From the NCBI GenBank assembly GCA_015179025.1, contig WHUX01000054.1, positions 186,001 to 250,000 of the forward strand: DNA of 64,000 bases, given 5' to 3'. The notes below the pieces were generated by a model. The model was not told where the DNA came from. It ran no database searches and saw only the letters and a program-made list of their open reading frames with translations. Every line of letters begins with the position of its first letter. The stretch's first letter is position 1. Shown piece after piece: positions 53,401 through 64,000 of the stretch. The stretch is from Terfezia claveryi (lineage: Eukaryota > Ascomycota > Pezizomycetes > Pezizales > Pezizaceae). A program made the position numbers and the translations under genes.

Positions 53401-56056
53401 TCTGCACAATAATACCTTTCGCAACATGGCACAACCAGACTACAATTGGCTACAGATATTACTCAGTGAGTCACAATCGAGTCATCGAGTCGAACCCCGA
53501 AGACGACCGAAAATGGAACAAGGGTTTAGAACAAAAAGGTAGTCGCTTGTTTGCTTCCAGATCACGTTAGAAAAGCTCTACGAGCGGCTTGTACCAACCA
53601 GACTAGTTAGAAAACTCTGATCGGGTGCGGAGCCTTGCGTAACGCGAAGATTACCGCAAATCCTGGTGAATGAAGCTCGTATGCAGAGGCAAAGGGGCCT
53701 TGTTCATCAGATTTTGTATATATAGGACAAGACAATCGTACATTTGCATACGCGGTCGTGAACAGAATTGCTTTCGTTGAATATAGATGCAGCTTATTGA
53801 GAAATAGAAATGTGTTATATATAGAGTTGCCACTGAAAATTGTGTGATGTATAGGGAGATGGTTGAAACATATACAGGAGATGAGAGATGAGCTCGGCAG
53901 AGACGCAGGCATGCATTGTTGATTATAGCTCATCCTTCGTGGAGGTATGTGACTATTATAGAAACTGGAAGGTTTATTTTTGGAATGGATGCAAGGCAAA
54001 GCAGGAAGTGCAGACCACTTTGCTTGAATGCGTGGCGTAAATGCTGTTATGAAACGAAAATAACAGCAGCTGTGGACAGTAGTCTCTAACAGACCTGCCC
54101 CATTTCAATATTATGAGGTCTCGGAATATAGGTAGCTCCCGAAGCTGGAGGACTGTTCGGCACAATTGACGGCCAGAATGAATATACATACATCATAATC
54201 TCAAGGCCTGGGCGTAGAATATTTGATCATCGGGGACATTGGGTTGTCACGAGGCCCGGCGTCGAAATTTATTTCAGTTGCAGGTGAACCCTGGGCGTTT
54301 GGAATGTGAACCCATGCGAAGTTTACCATGCCGAACGCCGTCTGAAACGATCATGTCGCAAGAGTACTTTTATTCAGAGAATATGAAGTTCGTAGGGCTG
54401 TCGTACTGATTGGTAGTCGTTCATCTGCGTTGATAATCCTTTATGTATCTTATTTAGAATGTACAGTACATAGTCTGGTTGGCACATTAGGATATCTATG
54501 CGAGAACAAGCTTGCGTCAGCATTCGAGTTACAGTTTGGTTAGCCGAGTGCTCGCTCGTACCTAATTCCGGACATAACCTGGATATTTAGCGAGACTGCT
54601 CTACTCCAAGCTGAGTCTAGCTAGAGTCTCTCAAGACGGCCCTTCTCGGCTTTACCCGTTGGTAACTATCCGTAGCGAGCCTTGGCGTCTTCACTGGTGA
54701 TGTTTACAGCTCTCGAAGTTCGGAATCCGGGTAGGTAGGAACTAACTCTCAAAACATAGCCCGGCTATAAGCCACAAATGCTTTAAGCATCTTTATAATG
54801 AGGCGTAGTACTAGCAGGCCATCTATCGATCTCGGAAAGTCGACGTGGCACCAGCAGTAAAAGATGCAACCTAATCCGGGGACCCAGATACAGGGCGGTG
54901 CAAAACACCTTCATTCTGGACATAAGGCTACCATCAATTACTTTCAACCACCTCCAATTTAAGGTATGCTTGTTACAGCAAGGACAACGCATCGGACGTC
55001 CTGGAGATTAGATGTGTTGGGAGATCCTGTCTGCTTCATGATCAGCTACCGGCTCCCTACGACCGAATGTATAGAAGCCCAAAGGCGAACTGGCCCGGCT
55101 CGCCTGAGAAGCGATCGGGTATACTCCAGCACAGTCTTCTACATGTTTTTGGCCTACTACGCGGAGCCGGAGATTCAGACTGTACTCCCAGCTTCTTCCC
55201 ACATAAATCATAGCATTGCCTTCGGCGTACACAGTCTGATATATATCTGGTTGACTCTGATATCACCTTTGAAACTCGAGGTACTGGTACCCCGGTTAGA
55301 AAGCCATCTCATCTGGGTCGCAAGCGTTACTTGCCTCATCTGTTTTCGGCGGGCACCTCAACGTCGACTGGGATCTGTTCGTCTGTTCAGCTGTCTGCTG
55401 CCGTTAACGATCATCCTTGCGCAGCCTGTTGAAATCACGTTGACTCTATGCGTAGTTTCGATCTAGATTGTTATATAATATGTGATATTGAAAATTCACT
55501 GCGCCTGCGGTAAATCAATGGGGGCGTTGGCCCTCAACATCTTACTCCGGGTGCTCTACTATCGTCAGACTATACTCGTCGGAGGGAGGCTGCTGCCCCG
55601 CAGCAAGCATCGCTCTCGGGTGCCTCAGTCTCAACATAAAGGCATTCTCAACATAGCCACCATGGAGGCAGGATTTTGGGGAGCATGGGCTACCGACAGG
55701 TAGAAGCAAGTTGTAGAAAGGGACCCTAGTCGGTCGGTCATTTTGGGGGATCGGTACTCAATATCCCTGCACAGGCCCACATTAGCACACTGGTAGTTGG
55801 AAAGCTCCCCCGACTGCCTGAGTGCTTGCATATAATCCCAAGAGATTCCACTGAGAGACGCGACGGTGTGGGAGGTCCAGGCTGAGAATTTGGAAAACGC
55901 ACATGCTCTGGTCCTTATTTGAAAGGATATATGTATGGAGTAGCTACTTAAATAACGCCTGGCTCGCAATTTTTCGGTTGATTATCATTCAACTGGTCCG
56001 GTCCTCCCATAGCTCATTCTCCTGAACCACATATTTCTCTCACCGTGACTGTCAGC
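50492..56056. other. Gene-poor region with fold-back and dispersed short repeats
   Basis: No conserved protein is seen on either strand. It holds the fold-back repeat at 51477-51582, most of the TAGTCTGGTT motif copies, and pogo-like TATACCGGAC repeats at 52880-53150 without clear ends. A featureless 166-codon frame at 54966-55466 is probably chance. Confidence 0.5.
51477..51582. repeat. Fold-back repeat with a perfect 38-bp core palindrome
   Basis: The core is two copies of CTTGCACTAGCCCCTCC facing each other around TTAA. The arms extend imperfectly through AATCTG to GAAAATCAGATAA. Total about 105 bp. Would form a strong hairpin. MITE-like. Confidence 0.85.
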
Positions 56057-57540
56057 ATGGAGGACTTTCGAGACTCTTCGTGGCTCGACTACTACAACGC
56101 ATGGCTGGGAGGCACGAATCGGTACAGCCAAGATGGGGTATGTAACTGCAAGATTTGTTTCGATATTTTGCTATTTAGATATCTTTTCTGAGCTCACTCC
56201 TGAAAATCGATTAGACCTATTACTCCACGACTCTAGTGCACAACAATGAGGCCGCCACTCTAGGTCCGGATGATATTTCTATCATACTCGCTTCCCATGA
56301 TTCTACACCCCTCGAATCACAAATGAAACGCTCAAACTCGAGCGCACCCCAGCGTGCAAGAAGTCGAGGTGGTGTGGCGTTAGAGTAAGTGGGAAGCTGG
56401 TTGTGCACCCCTACCTTCTTTCCTTTACCTCTAACATAAATTTAAGAAGATCGCCCGGTTACGCCACACAAAATTTGCCAAGGGGGTATAGTCACTGGGT
56501 AGCACCTCCTCAGGCAGCAGCAGTTCACGGACATCTTCAACAGCAGAGAGCAGCAGTTCACGGACATCCTCAACAGCAGAGAGCAGCAGTTCATGAACAT
56601 CTTCAACAGCAGGCAGCAGCAGTTCATGGACATCCTCAACAGCAGAGGCCTGCAGGATACCACCCAGAACATCAGCGCTTCCGCGGGAATACCTCCTATA
56701 GCCAGACAGCCCCATTCCAAAGGGCCGCAGGGACAACCCCAGGACATGGAAACCACCAGAGATCAACTGAAATGCAATCGCAATGGAGCGAAAAGGGTCT
56801 CTATGAAGGACCCTCCGTACTCCAAACAACCGAGTACTCACAGCTAAGCTCGATGCAGAATCTAGCGGGTCGAATGATGCGTGCTCCTCCTCCAAGTACA
56901 CTGACAAGCTCTAGTGTTGCTTCGGGTAGCACAGGTGGAACGTTCTCCTCTGTATCTAAAAGTGAGCAGGGAGGCTTTCAACAGGGACCAGATGCATCCC
57001 AGCCTTCGAACTTACCGTACCAAATGAGCCTACTACAAGTCACAGACAATGCTGGGGATTTTAGCAGAAATATGCAAGCAATGCAGCAAACACGATCAAG
57101 CCACGGAGTCAATGGGTATGTGACTGTACCGAATGGACAGGTATCCGCCACGGTGACAACCAGACATATTCCACAAGAAGATCCGTGTTCACATTGCCAC
57201 AAGTGTGTGCAGTACGTGTTTGATCCTGCTACCTTGAAAGTGTCACCTTTGCTAATATTTTCATAGTACCCGCTGTCACACTTATCACCTGCCAGCTCAC
57301 CATCCATCACACGGAGACCATGCCAACGCTGGGGCGGTCCGAATTGGGTATTGTCCAATTCATAGCTGTAACCGGGGTCCAGGCAGTAACAGACCATTTC
57401 CTCGAACATGCAATCTCCTCGAGCACCTGAGAGGGGTACATAAGCTGGATATTCCACGGGGAGTCAAACTCAGAGCCTGGCTCATCAGCCAACAATTTAA
57501 CCCGGACTTGTACGTGGAATATGCAAACCCGAGACCCTGA
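56057..57540 (+). CDS. C2H2 zinc-finger protein with Gln/His repeats
   Basis: Four exons: 56057-56137, 56215-56384, 56447-57211 and 57267-57540. The GT-AG introns are 77, 62 and 55 bp, and the total of 1290 nt encodes 429 residues in one frame. The middle has four 11-residue repeats of the type AAAVHGHLQQQ (56514-56645). The C-terminal exon gives a finger C368-x4-C373-x18-H392-x4-H397 with F383, R385, N388 and L389 in the usual places. Before it lies a Cys/His-rich stretch (CSHCHKCVHTRCHTYH). Likely a DNA-binding transcription factor of the fungal single-finger type. Open frames that stop at 57266 miss the last exon and the finger. Confidence 0.78.
56514..56645 (+). repeat. Four 33-bp in-frame repeats
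   Basis: Units at 56514-56546, 56547-56579, 56580-56612 and 56613-56645, encoding [AR]AAVH[GE]H[LP]QQQ. The copies differ by few bases, so the array may vary in number between strains. Confidence 0.9.
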
Positions 57541-58738
57541 ATCATATTCGAGTAAGGACCTGTCAGAGGAATGAATGGGAACGTCTGCGCGGGGGGGGGG
57601 GCTGCGAAATTGATTCTATGATGGTCATGAAATTACTCTGGCGGCTTTTACTGGGATTACTATTCACTGCGGTTTTTCTCTTCTACTGGTTATTTTGGGT
57701 TTATTGCATTGGGTGGTCCTTCATCATTTTCTCATGGTATCTACAACATCACTGTTTATGACGGACGCCTTATGATGCTTACGATTATACGAAGTTATGA
57801 TTTTTCTTATCTTTTGTTTTTGTTTCTCTTGGGTATGTGGTGCAGGATTACAGGAGTTTTGTTTGCTGATTAGGGTTTACTTTGTTTTACGTTGATGATT
57901 CTTATTGTTTGTTCTTTAGGGTTTCATTTGGTTTACGTTGATGATTCTTTTCTCGTATAGTTTATGATTGTGCCTCATGAGACGCATTTCTTTTGGATAT
58001 CCTTGATGAGGTTCACGATTTCAGGGTTCATTTATAGGGTGGGTGTGATGTGATAGGGCATATCACTTTTTCTACATCTTTCAACGTATTTCTTAACACG
58101 ACAGACACCCTATAGGGGGAGTGGCAGCGAGCACCTTTGTGCTTCGAACCAAGAATACATTCGAATATGTGGATCCCTCCTCGATTGACCGATCCTTACT
58201 AACATTCACATGTGATTGATTGTGAGGACAGGGTTTGAGATGCTCGCGGCGACATATGAAGACATAAAAATACAGCGCGACCTCTACCAGAGTACATACA
58301 ACATACACTACCGGTTCCTGTGTGCAGATTACCCTGAGCTTGAGCTCTTCTTGCTGCCCGTCCAGGAATTAAAGCCAACAAAACATGATTTCACTAACCT
58401 CTACTTTCCTACATGCCATCAACTTTGAACCAGACTATCAACTTTGCTGTAGCTCGTGTCGCTTGGGGGGGCAAGCTTGAGGCTATAAGGTTTACACCGA
58501 CAAATGAAACCTTGTAGGGAAGGAAGATGGTGTATACTTGTTCTTTATTGTATCTTTCTTTTGGCTCACTTCGACAATGGATAAGTAAGTACTTAAATCC
58601 CTCATTCACCGATATCTTGTTCGACTTCTGCTTTCCTCTTATTATCATCGTCACGGTCAACCAGAATCCAGCATTCAATGCACAATCAGCTTCCACATTG
58701 CTTTAACAAAAAACCGCAACTTGCACTAATCCACCATC
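57541..58738. other. Intergenic
   Basis: T-rich 3' flank of the zinc-finger gene, with a 30-bp motif (TTTACGTTGATGATTCTT) repeated at about 57885 and 57930. No gene recognised. The region near 58700 is a C/A-rich leader for the next gene. Confidence 0.4.
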
Positions 58739-60937
58739 ATGACTCCGAAACGTGACCGATCACCAATCCCAGCGTCCATGACCAAGAAGCTTCACTCAGG
58801 TCACTGCACCCCTATAACCTGCTCCCCCCTCTCCACCACAATCCTCATCTGGCTTCTCCTCTTCACCACCAGCAGAATTACCACCGCGCTCCCTCTCCCT
58901 TTGCCACGCCCCTACGATGTCATCCCTGGCGGTATCCATTACCGCCCTCGCCCCGCGTCTGCTATAGGATCTGGGAGTTTGACACCAAACACTATTGGCT
59001 CCTCGGAGTCGGTCTATGATGGGAGGCAGAGTTGGTGGGAGGGATTATCCTCCATGGCGGCTGTAGAGCAGCTCGGGGTAGAGGGGAGGAGAGAGGTCGA
59101 GGGGGAAGAGGATTTGGGGTTGATAGTGGAAGGCGATGATAGTGAGGGAGGGAGTGGCGCGGTGTCGTCGAGGAAGGAGGGAGGTGAGAAGTTGCTGGGA
59201 TGGGAGCGTTGGGTGTTGCCGTGGATTCTTGGGGGGGTGAGCGAAGTGGTGGGAAGTGGTGGAGGTGGTGGTGCGATGTTGGTGCATAAGGATCCAGTGG
59301 TGCAGGAAAAGAAGAAGGAGAAGGAGGAAGAGAAAGAGGAGGTGCTAAAAGGTGAAATTAAAAAAGGGGACAAAATCCATGGACATGCCACTGGAGTAAA
59401 CCGTCCCGAACCTCAGCAACTGGAGGTGTTGAAGGGTGAATATTCAGCAGGGAAGAAGGCGCATGGACATACCCATACCATTGCTGACGTAAACCATCCT
59501 GAACCTCATCTTCACGGGCAAATTGCTGTTCCGGAAGGAGAAGCAGCGACTCAATTAGTCCTACCTCACGCCCACCCCGTACAACCCGGAAATATCAACC
59601 GCCCTTTCCCCCAACGCCCCTCGAGCCTCGACCCCACCATTCCTCTCTTCCCCGAGTCTCAACACGGACACTCACATCCCATCAACCTAGAGGACCACAC
59701 AACCAAGGCGCCTCCCTATGTCCTCCACGACAATGGAGCAAAAAAGACATACCACATCACTCCGACCGCCGGCCATGACTTCGAGCCGAAACCGGAAACG
59801 AATATTGGAGATGTGTGGAAGCCGTTGATTAATCAGGATGAGCTGTGGACGTATCCTCCTTCGCCGTTGTCGGCGGGGATGGATCCAGAGAAGTGGCCCA
59901 AGAGTAGGTTGGAGCCGGTGAGTGTGCTGGACAAGGGGAATCCGTTGCCCGGCTTGAGAATGTGGGAGGAGATGAGGGAGGAGGAGGAGAGAAGGAAGAG
60001 CGAGAATAGGAAAGCACCACTGATGTTGACATTTGGAGAGGAAAAGAAGACGCCAATGTTGGCAATTGAAGATGGCAAAGGGAGTGGGTATCAAGCAGAG
60101 GTCGAATCAGCAGCTGGTATCTCAACCCCCGCTATAACCTCCCCCAGTCCTGGCGGGAAAACAATCCCCCTATCCAGCAGCAACAGCTTCCTCTTCCGGC
60201 CCCCCACCCCCGAAGGAACCTCCCAGCCTCGTACCCCCATCCCCTGGCCCGACATCAGCCCTGACCACCCCACCCCGCCTCTCATCGACCCCGCCCACCA
60301 GCGAACCTGGCCCAACTCCCCTGGCCTCGCAGATGCCGATTACGAGAACTTTCCACAGAGCCTGATTGACCCATTGAGTGTTGTTGATGCCGAGGACCCG
60401 CTGCCTAGCTTGAGAAAGTGGTGGGAGCAGAAGGAGACGGAGCGAGAGTGGGAAGAGGTTAATCGGGAGACGGGTCGGGATGGGGGTGGGAGTAGTTCGC
60501 ATAAGTCTGGGAAAAATAGTCCCCTCTCACCACAGCCAGATCCTGTTTTCGAAGAAAATGGAGAGGAAGGGTCTTGGGGATCGAGATCAAGTTGGGAGAG
60601 CACCGAGAACAATATTAATAATAAAAATGACGATAATGCTAGAGGAGGGGAAGGGGGCCGGTTCAAAATGTCCACCTCCGGCAGTTCTAGTCCAGTTTAC
60701 CCACACCCAAAGTCCCCCGGATGGCAGGTCTTCGGCGGGCTTGTGCCAGGTCTGAAGAAGAATAAGCAGAAGGAGATTATCATGATGCATAAACTGGGGG
60801 TGCCGGCGAAGGATAAATGGGGGTTTGTAAAGTGGAATTTGGATAGTACGGAGCATGGGGCGAGGTTGAGGAATGGGGTGTTGGAGTGGGGGGGAGAATT
60901 GTTGGGGAGTTTGTTCGGGGGGAGAAGGAGGGAATAA
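58739..60937 (+). CDS. Large disordered protein with N-terminal hydrophobic signal
   Basis: 732 residues, single exon. A hydrophobic segment at about 32-50 (STTILIWLLLFTTSRITTA) acts as signal peptide or anchor; a start at Met14 is possible. Then a Gly/Glu-rich region, a Lys/Glu stretch (about 185-205), and His-rich repeats with HGH and N-x-PEP (KIHGHATGVNRPEP, KAHGHTHTIADVNHPEP). Two related blocks follow: VSVLDKGNPLPGLRMWEEM and LSVVDAEDPLPSLRKWWEQ. A conserved-looking basic C-terminus (PGWQVFGGLVPGLKKNK, KDKWGFVKWNLD) closes it. Secreted or membrane-tethered; function not recognised. Confidence 0.7.
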   Translation: MTPKRDRSPIPASMTKKLHSGHCTPITCSPLSTTILIWLLLFTTSRITTALPLPLPRPYDVIPGGIHYRPRPASAIGSGSLTPNTIGSSESVYDGRQSWWEGLSSMAAVEQLGVEGRREVEGEEDLGLIVEGDDSEGGSGAVSSRKEGGEKLLGWERWVLPWILGGVSEVVGSGGGGGAMLVHKDPVVQEKKKEKEEEKEEVLKGEIKKGDKIHGHATGVNRPEPQQLEVLKGEYSAGKKAHGHTHTIADVNHPEPHLHGQIAVPEGEAATQLVLPHAHPVQPGNINRPFPQRPSSLDPTIPLFPESQHGHSHPINLEDHTTKAPPYVLHDNGAKKTYHITPTAGHDFEPKPETNIGDVWKPLINQDELWTYPPSPLSAGMDPEKWPKSRLEPVSVLDKGNPLPGLRMWEEMREEEERRKSENRKAPLMLTFGEEKKTPMLAIEDGKGSGYQAEVESAAGISTPAITSPSPGGKTIPLSSSNSFLFRPPTPEGTSQPRTPIPWPDISPDHPTPPLIDPAHQRTWPNSPGLADADYENFPQSLIDPLSVVDAEDPLPSLRKWWEQKETEREWEEVNRETGRDGGGSSSHKSGKNSPLSPQPDPVFEENGEEGSWGSRSSWESTENNINNKNDDNARGGEGGRFKMSTSGSSSPVYPHPKSPGWQVFGGLVPGLKKNKQKEIIMMHKLGVPAKDKWGFVKWNLDSTEHGARLRNGVLEWGGELLGSLFGGRRRE

Positions 60938-61187
60938 ATTGATGGGTTTGAGGATTTTCTAGGGTGAGGAGGACGGAATGGAACGTTTTCTGTTTTGGGG
61001 CAGTTTATTGTCTTTGGGTGTGTATGTGTATGTATGGTACATTGGCTTCCTGAGTCGCAAGATGAGTTTTGACAAGACTGAAGGGGATGAGATATATACA
61101 GTCTATTTTTTTTTCTGAGGATTTACCTACTTTTTTCCTCAACCATCATCATCTCCCCACAAACCGCTTCACCCCACCTTCTTCCTA
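60938..61187. other. Convergent intergenic region
   Basis: Between the converging ends of the two flanking genes. T-rich (T9 near 61108). Nothing else seen. Confidence 0.5.
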
Positions 61188-61610
61188 CTATACACTCTTC
61201 CCCTTATTACCCTCCTTCTCACTCCCATCTCTCGCACTCTCTGCATAATTAATCTTTCTGCGCCCATCCTCCTCCTTTACTTGCTGCTGCACCCCCATCC
61301 CTGCCGCTTCTACAGGGACAGGATCAGCGGGTTGCGAGGGGCGAAAAAGGGAGACTCGATGTCGGTTTTGGGATAGGACTTCGTCGAGGGAGTACAGCCA
61401 GACAAGGCCGAGACCGAAGCTATAGACGTTGAGTTTCCGGGGGGGGAGGGCGAGGACGAGGGGGCAGGCGAGAAGGAGGCCGAGGGAGGCATTGTAGCGG
61501 ATGCGGGCGTATTGGGCGTGGCGGTGGGCGAGGTCGGTAGGGTCGGTAGCGGTAGGGGGGGGAATGGAGGAGTTTGTGGGTGGGGGAGGACTGGGAGGCA
61601 CGAGGCTCAT
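61188..61610 (-). CDS. Small two-helix membrane protein
   Basis: 140 residues on the minus strand. A Pro-rich N-terminus precedes two hydrophobic segments joined by a short PPRKLNVYS loop: NASLGLLLACPLVLAL (about 40-55) and FGLGLVWLYSLDEV (about 65-78). A polar tail ends in KGKSV. The ALPPRKL loop resembles small fungal proteins often labelled rhomboid-family membrane protein, but no catalytic rhomboid motifs are visible. Probably an intrinsic membrane protein; role unknown. Confidence 0.65.
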   Translation of the reverse strand: MSLVPPSPPPPTNSSIPPPTATDPTDLAHRHAQYARIRYNASLGLLLACPLVLALPPRKLNVYSFGLGLVWLYSLDEVLSQNRHRVSLFRPSQPADPVPVEAAGMGVQQQVKEEDGRRKINYAESARDGSEKEGNKGKSV

Positions 61611-62377
61611 GGCGAGGGTGGTGGGATTGGAAGTTGGGATGCCTGTGTGGCCGATTGGAGATGGGGAGCACGATGTTGGGTTAGAGATGGCTTTTTATGG
61701 CTGCAGTCAGTAATCATTGGGTAACGTTTGGTGGAGAAGAATGGAGATGATGCTTGCGAGGGCCAACCAGACTCGCCCAATCGTGAAGAACATCGCTTCG
61801 ATCGACGGCTTGGCGCGGGATCTGCCGCCGCTTTACTCAGCCGGCCGTTATTGATAGACGTGACCCTTGTCGGTGGGTCATCTGCCAGGCCATCACTCAT
61901 CAATCTCGCATCACTCGCATGGGCAAAAGCGAGGCTTGTGCAGGGACCACGTTCTCAGCCCAGTAAACGAAACACCGCATATCTATGTAGATAGATACAG
62001 GGCGTGGGGGAGATCCGGTTGCATTTCGGTATCGTACTCAGGGCATGGTAGACTTCGACTCTTGATGTGAGGTAGTTTTAAATCGGCACTGCCGGTTACT
62101 CGCGAACAAAGGAAGCCTCGGGGCCTTGGGAGACGAGCGATTTTTGATTGATGGTGGGACAGAGGGTGTTTGAGGACTGGGGTGTCACCCGAGATCTGGT
62201 TAAGTACGATGCGCAGATGCGTGTGAGCTGCCTGTTGATATTGTGGAGGGTTCCGTTCAGCATCCTACTCTGAAACACAGACACCTTGACATCCTTTGCA
62301 TCTTGTAAACTCTGAAATCTGAACTCTCAACTCTGAACTCTGAGCTCTGGACTCTGACCCCCTCTCCCGGTAGAGCC
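61611..62377. other. Divergent promoter region
   Basis: Between two divergent genes. It carries one AACCAGACT motif (61762) and CTCTGAACTCTGA-type tandem repeats just upstream of the HEN1 start (62310-62358). Confidence 0.5.
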
Positions 62378-64000
62378 ATGGTGTATTCCGACAGCATCAC
62401 ACCCCCTCCTACGCCCCCCAGGGTTGCGTTCGACCCTCCTCTCTTTCTTCAACGACGTACGGCCGTCATCGATCTCCTCCACAAAGTTCACAAGCTTCCC
62501 CGATTCAACGGCAAACTCCGGTCACTCCTCGATGTCGGATGTGGACTCGAATGTATGCTTTTGGGGAGTTTGATTGCCCTCAACGACGATCTTCCGCTCG
62601 ATCAAGTCACCGGGATTGATCTAGACGATGGCTTGCGGGATCAAATTCTTGTGGATAGCTTAGGTCCGAATGGGCAGCATGTGGGGGATGAAGGGAGGTG
62701 GAGAAAGTTTGGGTTGACGTTGCTGCATGGTGAGTAGGGTTGCTTCGGCTCAGCGTGGTTTATTGATTAATGAGAGTGGGTAAATGTGCAGGTACTTTTG
62801 AAAGGCTATCACTACCGGTCGTCAAACATCATGACATTATTGTTTCCGCAGAGGGTTCGTAGCAAGTTTCCGCCGGAGTTCTCTGGATTGTGCTTATTTC
62901 TTTACAGTGATTGAACATCTCGATCCTGGACCGCTATCGAATTTTGCACCTGTACTCTTGGGACAACTGAAACCGAGAGTTTGTATTATTACCACTCCGA
63001 ATCGGGATTTTAATGATCTCTTTTCCCTCCCGTTCACACCGGAGATATCATCAACTCCTAACCCTTTCGAACCGGAAGAGAAAATACCAAGTCTTGCACT
63101 TGGAGAGGAAGTCGACCCGGAGAATCTTCCACCAGCAAAGGCGTTACCTCTCCCAACCACAACAGCGGGCGAGGAAGCTTGGAGAGCACTCTCACCGGGA
63201 GATGTATGCTCCTGTGGTGATAAGTACTGGAGGAGTGGTGTTCCGTATGGTATGCGTCACCCAGACCACCGCTTTGAGTGGACTAGGCAGGAGTTTCGAG
63301 ACTGGGCATATAAAGCTGCGGAGGATTTTGGCTACGATGTTACTTTTACTGGGGTTGGTGGTCTCGGAAATGGGATGTGTGTTTATGGAACTACTGGGTG
63401 GGCAGTGGGAGATGCTCTTGCTCGGGGGTGTGGTTATAACACGGGGGGTGATGAGGCCCCGGAGCAGCGAGACGAGGGGGTCTTGACCAAGGCTAACGAG
63501 GTTTGGGGTGATTGCACACAAATCGCGATTTTCACTATCCGAGAAGATGAGGAGGAGGATGCTGAAGATTATATCAAGGCTATGGATTGGAGCAAGCAAC
63601 ATCCAACAGATCCAGATAGCACAACCACAGTCTCTTCGATGAATCCGTACTACTTTCCTAATCCCATCACGCAGATTATACACCATGATTTCCCTTATGA
63701 GACGGATGAAGTGTTCCCACCAACGTTTCTGACAGTCATGGAACTTTTGGAGCGGGAATTGTCAAATTACCTCCCAAACAGAATCCGTGAACAGTGGGGT
63801 AAATCAACGTTCGACATTATGCAGGAAAAGAAGAACTACAAGAAGCACGACCACGAGGAATTCTTGTACGAGAGCGACAGTGAATGCGATTATGGCTGGA
63901 ACCCGGATATAGATGGAGACGAGGTCGCTCGGCAGGTGAGGAAGAAGGAGAGGCGGTATGAAAAGACAATTAGGTGGGAGGTCGAGAAGGCTGTTCTTGG
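62378..64000 (+). CDS. HEN1: HEN1-like small RNA 2'-O-methyltransferase, 3' end outside window
   Basis: ATG 62378. Exons 62378-62729, 62792-62854 and 62908 onward; the introns of 62 and 53 bp restore the frame. Recognised by FDPPLFLQRRTAVIDLL, the SAM-binding LLDVGCG, EVIEHLDP (the E-x-x-E-H metal-binding motif of HEN1), TTPNRDFN and MRHPDHRFEWTRQEF with the further metal-ligand His. The enzyme methylates the 3'-terminal ribose of small RNAs, protecting them from decay. The SAM loop has one extra residue (GCGLECMLL) against the usual form. The third exon is still open at the window edge in an acidic, charged region. Confidence 0.93.

Noticed and set aside
54966..55466. 166-codon open frame in the gene-poor region
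   Set aside because: Irregular composition, no recognisable motif, and competing frames on the other strand.

Overview
The window looks like a transposon-rich stretch of a filamentous ascomycete (Pezizomycotina) genome. Evidence: genes split by short GT-AG introns of about 50-67 bp; recognisable fungal genes (DNA polymerase delta catalytic subunit POL3, a Yap1-binding-protein homologue, a HEN1 small-RNA methyltransferase, a GH81 beta-1,3-glucanase); and a mix of chromovirus-type Ty3/gypsy, Ty1/copia, Tad-like LINE and pogo/Fot-like elements. The species cannot be fixed from sequence alone.

Layout. 1-9449: a decayed Ty1/copia element (plus strand) into which a young Ty3/gypsy chromovirus (405-6252, minus strand, apparently identical 459-bp LTRs, 5-bp target duplication) has inserted. 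9450-13888: no gene recognised. 14842-15563 and 26752-27476: two copies of a non-autonomous pogo-like element with TA target duplications. 16320-18897: a GH81 endo-beta-1,3-glucanase broken by frame breaks and a nonsense codon. 19315-19418: a tRNA-like SINE candidate whose 3' tail matches the local LINE family. 20274-22091: a large inverted repeat. 22330-25650: two pogo-superfamily transposase relics, one apparently inside the other, plus a TA-flanked MITE. 28082-28231: a 49-residue cysteine-rich ORF. 28721-33115: a graveyard of truncated and nested LINE 3' ends. 33780-35617: a second member of the cysteine-rich family, cut by a compact pol-less LTR element (33955-35556). 36540-36960: another pogo C-terminal relic. 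38353-43399: three small genes of unknown function.

44276-50491 is the conserved core. A Yap1-binding-protein gene (minus) and POL3 (plus) diverge from a shared promoter of about 400 bp that carries an MluI cell-cycle box. 50492-56056 is gene-poor and holds fold-back repeats. 56057-64000 is gene-dense: a four-exon C2H2 zinc-finger protein, a large signal-bearing disordered protein, a small membrane protein and the 5' part of HEN1.

The most interesting signals are: (i) two unrelated LTR elements that both show a short LTR segment complementary to the primer-binding position two bases from the 5' LTR, at similar distance from a TATA box, as expected of self-priming; (ii) a SINE/LINE pair sharing a 3' tail, with covarying hairpins in the LINE 3' end; (iii) a two-member family of tiny Cys-rich proteins, one disrupted by a recent insertion.
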